DNA from: Ruminococcus sp. UBA3665 | GTDB lineage: Bacteria > Bacillota > Clostridia > Oscillospirales > Ruminococcaceae | Direction: 5' to 3' | Assembly: GCA_002373165.1 (NCBI GenBank) | Contig: DFJS01000079.1 | Span: 14,221 to 78,220, forward strand | Length of the DNA stretch: 64,000 nt | Part shown: positions 60,549-64,000 of the stretch, piece after piece | How the letters are laid out: every line of letters begins with the position of its first letter | Numbering within the stretch: position 1 is the first letter of the stretch | The notes under the pieces: model-generated | What the model saw: the letters and a program-made list of their open reading frames with translations, nothing else | Told to the model about the DNA's origin: nothing | Database searches by the model: none | Made by a program: the position numbers and the translations under genes

Positions 60549-62843
60549 TCAGGACTGGCTGAAATTAGAAAGATCATCTTTTGTGAAAATTCCAACAATG
60601 AATTTCATCAGAGCAAGAGATTCATCAGAATCGGGCTTGTCGTTCTTGTTGAAGTCGATATTAAGAAGACCTTCCGGACTGAGTTCTTCTTTGCCGAGAA
60701 CAGCTCTGTTCAGGGCGATGACATCCACGATGTTGACTTTGCCGCTCAGATCGGCATCGCCGAGGTTCAGAGTGCCGGGAGCCGGTTCTGTAGTTTCTTC
60801 GGGTTCAGTAGCTTCCGGTTCGGAAGAATCTTCTGTCGGATCCTGCGTGCCTTCTGTCTTGACATAAGCATCCACAATCTTGACATCAGTAGTTTCGGCC
60901 TTTTCAGCATACCAGATCTGACCTTGGAAAGAAGTAATTGTGCTGAGTTTTTCTTTTACAGTATTGATGATGGCTTCATCTTCCACAGTAACTGTGCCCT
61001 CGGTAACATTCAGGAGCTTGTCAGCAAGATTCAGCTCTACTGTACCGGATTTGGTAGCTTCCCACTGCACATTAGCCCAGTAGTAGGTGCCGTTGACTTC
61101 GATAGAAACGCCCAGACCGCCGTTTGCATAGGTGCATCCGTCGGGGAGTTCTACTTTCAGGTAAACCGTATCGGCAGCTTCGGGCAGGTCGATTGTGAAA
61201 TTGCCTTTGTCATCCTGACCGATTACAGCATGTCCGGCTTCGGGTTCTGTGGGTTCGGTGTTGACAACTTCGTTAGTTTCTGTGGGGTCGAATTCCACAT
61301 CAGTGAGTTTCGGCAGTTCGTCGAGTGTAATGCAGTAATCGCTCTGATACAGCTCTACCAGATCTTCTACTGTATTGAACATCGGATTGCTCAGGAAGTT
61401 GGTAGCATCCGAGCCGCCGTCATACCAGGGCATGAAATAGAGCCAGCCTGCTTTTTCCGTAGTCAGATTTTCGAGCGTGGAGAAGCTGTCGCATTCTGCC
61501 AGAGCTACCATTTTGGCATTATTATATCTTGCCATGATACTATAGAACGTATCCGGAATGGAGCTGGTATTATGCACCAGAACAGCCTGGCCTGTGCTCC
61601 AGTCTGTGCAGTTGTATTTATCATAGCCGATGATATCTACATAGTTATCGCCCGGGTACCAGTTAGCGGAAGTGCTGTAATCATAGCTGTTCCATTCCCA
61701 GATCAGGTTATGGCAGCCTTTTGTTTCTGTCAGATAGTTGTAAGTATACAGCCAGAGATCTCTGTAAGCCTTGGAGCCTTCTCTGCCCCACCAGAACCAG
61801 GAACCGCCTTCGCCGCCTGCGCCTTCTGCTTCATGCAGAGGTCTCCAGATAACCGGAACGCCTTTTTCCTGGAGAATCAGGAACTGTTCTGCGAGCGTAT
61901 CCAGAGCCTGGGTATAATACTGATTTTCCTTTGTGCCTTCGGTAGCGGCCTTGGACGGGGAGAAGTCTGTTTTTTCACTGTATGTTGTCTGATCCCATGC
62001 AATCTGAGAGCCGAGGGTATAGCTTGCAAAATCGGTCGGCACGTTCAGGTGGAACGATGCTGTTGCAATACCGCCCTGTGCAGCCCATGCGAGCACTCTT
62101 TCGGTAGAACCGTCATCACTGCCGAATGCCGGGCAGCAGAAGTTGCCATAGTCAAAACCGCGGATTGCCGGGAGTTTTCCGGTTTTTTCCTTGATATAAT
62201 TAAATTCTGTCTCGATATCATGCGGGCCGTATTTATAGATTTCCTGCTGACCGGACAGAATATGCTTGCCATAGACTTCCTTGGAAAGATAGGACATTAA
62301 AGCCTTGACTTCGTCGATTGCCTTAGGATCGCTGGGAGCGGTCTGGGTAGCAGTAATTTCCGGACGAGTGGGAGCCTGATATTCTGTTACTTTTACATAG
62401 TCCACAATCGTATAACCCCATGTGCTGTTGATTTTAATAGTGTTTTCTCCGGCCTTGAATGCCACTTTGCCGACATTGAGTTCGGCAAAGCCTTCGGACT
62501 CTTCAAAAGTAACCTGTCCGATATTTTCGCCGTTGACTTCAATTGTTGCGCCCTTGTTGCCATAGGGAGCGGCATAGCCGATAATCAGGGCAAAATTGCC
62601 TGCTTCTGCCAGATTGACCGTAGCCGTGGCAGAGGGGATAGTAGAAGAATTATCTTCCAGATACACATAGCCGGAACCGGAATAGCCTGCCAGGTCTTTC
62701 ATGACTTTGGCATCATTTTCCAGTGTGCCGTCTTCAAATTCGCCGATAGTTTCTTCTGCAAATGCAGTAAACGGTACAGCAGCCAGGCAGTTCAGAGCCA
62801 TAGCCGCAGCCATGATACCACCCGAAATTCTTTTTTTTGACAT
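60549..62843 (-). CDS. Secreted GH26 beta-mannanase with CBM35-like module and dockerin
   Basis: 764 aa from the ATG at 62843 (GGAGG upstream). Signal peptide to ~Ala29. A CBM35-like module (~31-155), GH26 barrel (~165-525) with acid/base in WRPLHEAEG (Glu338) and nucleophile in MVALAECDS (Glu450), a second beta-sandwich module (~550-690, unassigned), a Pro/Glu/Thr linker, and a dockerin (~705-764: DADLSGKVNIVD; DFNKNDKPDSDE). Such enzymes hydrolyse beta-1,4-mannans. The dockerin belongs to the same class as that of the cohesin-like protein at 1.2 kb. Confidence 0.93.
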   Translation of the reverse strand: MSKKRISGGIMAAAMALNCLAAVPFTAFAEETIGEFEDGTLENDAKVMKDLAGYSGSGYVYLEDNSSTIPSATATVNLAEAGNFALIIGYAAPYGNKGATIEVNGENIGQVTFEESEGFAELNVGKVAFKAGENTIKINSTWGYTIVDYVKVTEYQAPTRPEITATQTAPSDPKAIDEVKALMSYLSKEVYGKHILSGQQEIYKYGPHDIETEFNYIKEKTGKLPAIRGFDYGNFCCPAFGSDDGSTERVLAWAAQGGIATASFHLNVPTDFASYTLGSQIAWDQTTYSEKTDFSPSKAATEGTKENQYYTQALDTLAEQFLILQEKGVPVIWRPLHEAEGAGGEGGSWFWWGREGSKAYRDLWLYTYNYLTETKGCHNLIWEWNSYDYSTSANWYPGDNYVDIIGYDKYNCTDWSTGQAVLVHNTSSIPDTFYSIMARYNNAKMVALAECDSFSTLENLTTEKAGWLYFMPWYDGGSDATNFLSNPMFNTVEDLVELYQSDYCITLDELPKLTDVEFDPTETNEVVNTEPTEPEAGHAVIGQDDKGNFTIDLPEAADTVYLKVELPDGCTYANGGLGVSIEVNGTYYWANVQWEATKSGTVELNLADKLLNVTEGTVTVEDEAIINTVKEKLSTITSFQGQIWYAEKAETTDVKIVDAYVKTEGTQDPTEDSSEPEATEPEETTEPAPGTLNLGDADLSGKVNIVDVIALNRAVLGKEELSPEGLLNIDFNKNDKPDSDESLALMKFIVGIFTKDDLSNFSQS

Positions 62844-62895
62844 AATACATCTTCCTCCTAAAAACATATCTAAAAAGATACAGTATATATTTTAT

Positions 62896-62924
62896 ATTAT
62901 ATCACGCCTTGTAAATGTTTGCAA
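62896..62924 (-). promoter_or_regulatory. Sigma-A promoter of the GH26 gene
   Basis: Minus strand: TTGCAA (62919-62924), 17 bp, TATAAT (62896-62901). Confidence 0.7.
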
Positions 62925-62991
62925 GTGACAACTGGTATTTTTATGCAATATCACAATTTTTTTTGTGCATTTTTTACAAACTTATAAAATA

Positions 62992-63022
62992 AAAAGAAGA
63001 CAGGCAAAAGCCTGTCTTCTGA
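62992..63022 (-). terminator. Intrinsic terminator of tuf
   Basis: Minus strand: AGAAGACAGGC, 4-nt loop, GCCTGTCTTCT, then a T-run. Confidence 0.9.
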
Positions 63023-63039
63023 CAAATCGGAATAATAAA

Positions 63040-64000
63040 TTATTCGTTGATTGCGATAACAACGCCGGAACCAACAGTTCTGCCGCCTTCACGGATAGCG
63101 AAACGCAGGTTCTGTTCGATAGCGATAGGAGTGATCAGTTCAACATCCATTTCAACGTTGTCGCCAGGGCGGCACATTTCAGTGCCTTCCGGCAGAGTGA
63201 TTGTACCGGTAACGTCGGTTGTTCTGAAATAGAACTGCGGTCTGTAGTTGTTGAAGAACGGAGTATGACGGCCGCCTTCTTCCTTCTTCAGAACGTAAAC
63301 CTGACCCTTGAACTTGGTGTACGGATGAATGGAACCGGGCTTGCAGAGAACCTGACCTCTTTCAACGTCTTTTCTCTGGATACCGCGGAGCAGAGCACCT
63401 ACGTTGTCACCGGCTTCGCAGAAGTCGAGAGTCTTGCGGAACATTTCCAGACCGGTTACAACAGTCTTGGTCTTTTCTTCCTGGAGACCAACGATTTCAA
63501 CTTCTTCGCCAACGTTCAGCTTGCCTCTTTCTACACGGCCAGTTACAACAGTACCACGGCCGGAAATTGTCATAGTATCTTCAATCGGCATCAGGAAGGG
63601 CTTAGCATCGTCTCTTTCAGGAGTCGGGATATATTCATCAACTGCGTTCATCAGTTCGATGATAGGAGCATAAGCCGGATCGTTCAGATCATCCGGAGCT
63701 TCCAGAGCCTTGAGAGCAGAACCCCTGATAATCGGAATATCATCGCCGGGGAAGTCATAAGAAGACAGAGTGTCACGGATATCCATTTCAACCAGTTCGA
63801 GCAGTTCTTCGTCATCAACCTGGTCAGCCTTGTTCATGAAAACAACGATAGCCGGAACGCCTACCTGACGGGCAAGCAGGATGTGTTCCTTAGTCTGGGC
63901 CATAGGGCCGTCAGAAGCAGCTACTACGAGGATTGCGCCGTCCATCTGAGCAGCACCGGTAATCATGTTCTTGATATAGTCAGCGTGGCCCGGGCAGTCA
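63040..64000 (-). CDS. tuf: Elongation factor Tu, 3' part
   Basis: About 320 codons from the window edge to the stop; the N-terminal ~80 residues, including the P-loop, lie outside. G3 motif DCPGHADY at the edge, G4 NKAD, G5 SALKAL, then domain 2 ([13 protein letters not shown]) and domain 3 ending GVVIAIN. It carries aminoacyl-tRNA to the ribosome. The sequence is ordinary and uninterrupted. Confidence 0.98.
   Translation of the reverse strand, partial: DCPGHADYIKNMITGAAQMDGAILVVAASDGPMAQTKEHILLARQVGVPAIVVFMNKADQVDDEELLELVEMDIRDTLSSYDFPGDDIPIIRGSALKALEAPDDLNDPAYAPIIELMNAVDEYIPTPERDDAKPFLMPIEDTMTISGRGTVVTGRVERGKLNVGEEVEIVGLQEEKTKTVVTGLEMFRKTLDFCEAGDNVGALLRGIQRKDVERGQVLCKPGSIHPYTKFKGQVYVLKKEEGGRHTPFFNNYRPQFYFRTTDVTGTITLPEGTEMCRPGDNVEMDVELITPIAIEQNLRFAIREGGRTVGSGVVIAINE

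Noticed and set aside
60924..62300. Antisense 458-codon open frame inside the GH26 gene
   Set aside because: The opposite strand encodes an intact GH26 with both catalytic Glu; the antisense frame has no domain and no ribosome site.

Overview
The window reads as a chromosomal segment of a Gram-positive, fibre-degrading gut or rumen bacterium of the Ruminococcus type (Oscillospiraceae). The evidence is four secreted proteins ending in cellulosome dockerins, one of which also carries a cohesin-like domain; low-GC sigma-A promoters (TTGACA, 17 bp, TATAAT, usually with an extended -10 TGC); strong Shine-Dalgarno sequences with some TTG and GTG starts; and Clostridia-type gene neighbourhoods (scpA-scpB-DUF2953-gerW-dac-rluB, dnaG-rpoD, sigK). 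No tRNA, rRNA, CRISPR array, phage or insertion sequence was recognised. Species is not claimed.

Layout. 1-7.8 kb: a partial CPBP-like membrane protein, a cohesin/Ig-like/dockerin protein that looks like an adaptor scaffoldin, an SDR epimerase behind an orphan sugar-binding lipoprotein, and a GH30 enzyme of the endo-beta-1,6-galactanase type with two discoidin-like modules and a dockerin. 7.9-12.1 kb: a marR-abc-abc export operon. 12.2-12.4 kb: a free-standing structured RNA with its own promoter and terminator. 12.4-16.3 kb: two small DUF proteins, rarA and two membrane proteins. 16.3-24.7 kb: a doubly broken GNAT gene behind glyA, a small alarmone synthetase, a membrane protein and HD-domain pair divergent from tetR-HAD across an 18-bp palindrome, two leucine-rich-repeat proteins, and bioY. 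24.7-27.9 kb: ACT regulator, hom, mtnN and an unknown. 27.9-31.3 kb: sigK, then a feoA-feoB fusion with its Cys-rich partner. 31.3-38.2 kb: sseB-like, rpmB, site-2 protease, and the scpAB-gerW-dac-rluB operon.

38.2-41.5 kb: three genes matching the 12S, 1.3S and 5S parts of a biotin transcarboxylase, with no membrane decarboxylase subunit. 41.6-44.1 kb: metA, a small unknown and a trans-sulfuration enzyme; together with hom and mtnN this places much of the methionine pathway here. 44.2-49.3 kb: a diguanylate cyclase, an internally duplicated lipoprotein, and a dockerin-bearing SGNH protein with a Thr-rich 36-bp repeat tract. 49.3-54.3 kb: cyclophilin, TerB-like/AAA ATPase, sugar transferase, and two D,D-carboxypeptidase-type envelope proteins. 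54.4-55.9 kb: rpmE, a YigZ protein and an SMI1/KNR4 gene. 56.0-60.5 kb: two tandem primase genes and rpoD. 60.5-64.0 kb: a GH26 mannanase with dockerin, and the 3' part of tuf.

Most striking: the primase gene next to rpoD is duplicated. The first copy keeps a textbook zinc finger but has lost the TOPRIM catalytic residues. The second keeps TOPRIM but has a diverged zinc-finger loop. Also notable are three different dockerin classes in 64 kb, an SGNH protein whose catalytic Ser position is Gly, a VanY-like protein missing a zinc ligand, and the unassigned RNA near rarA.
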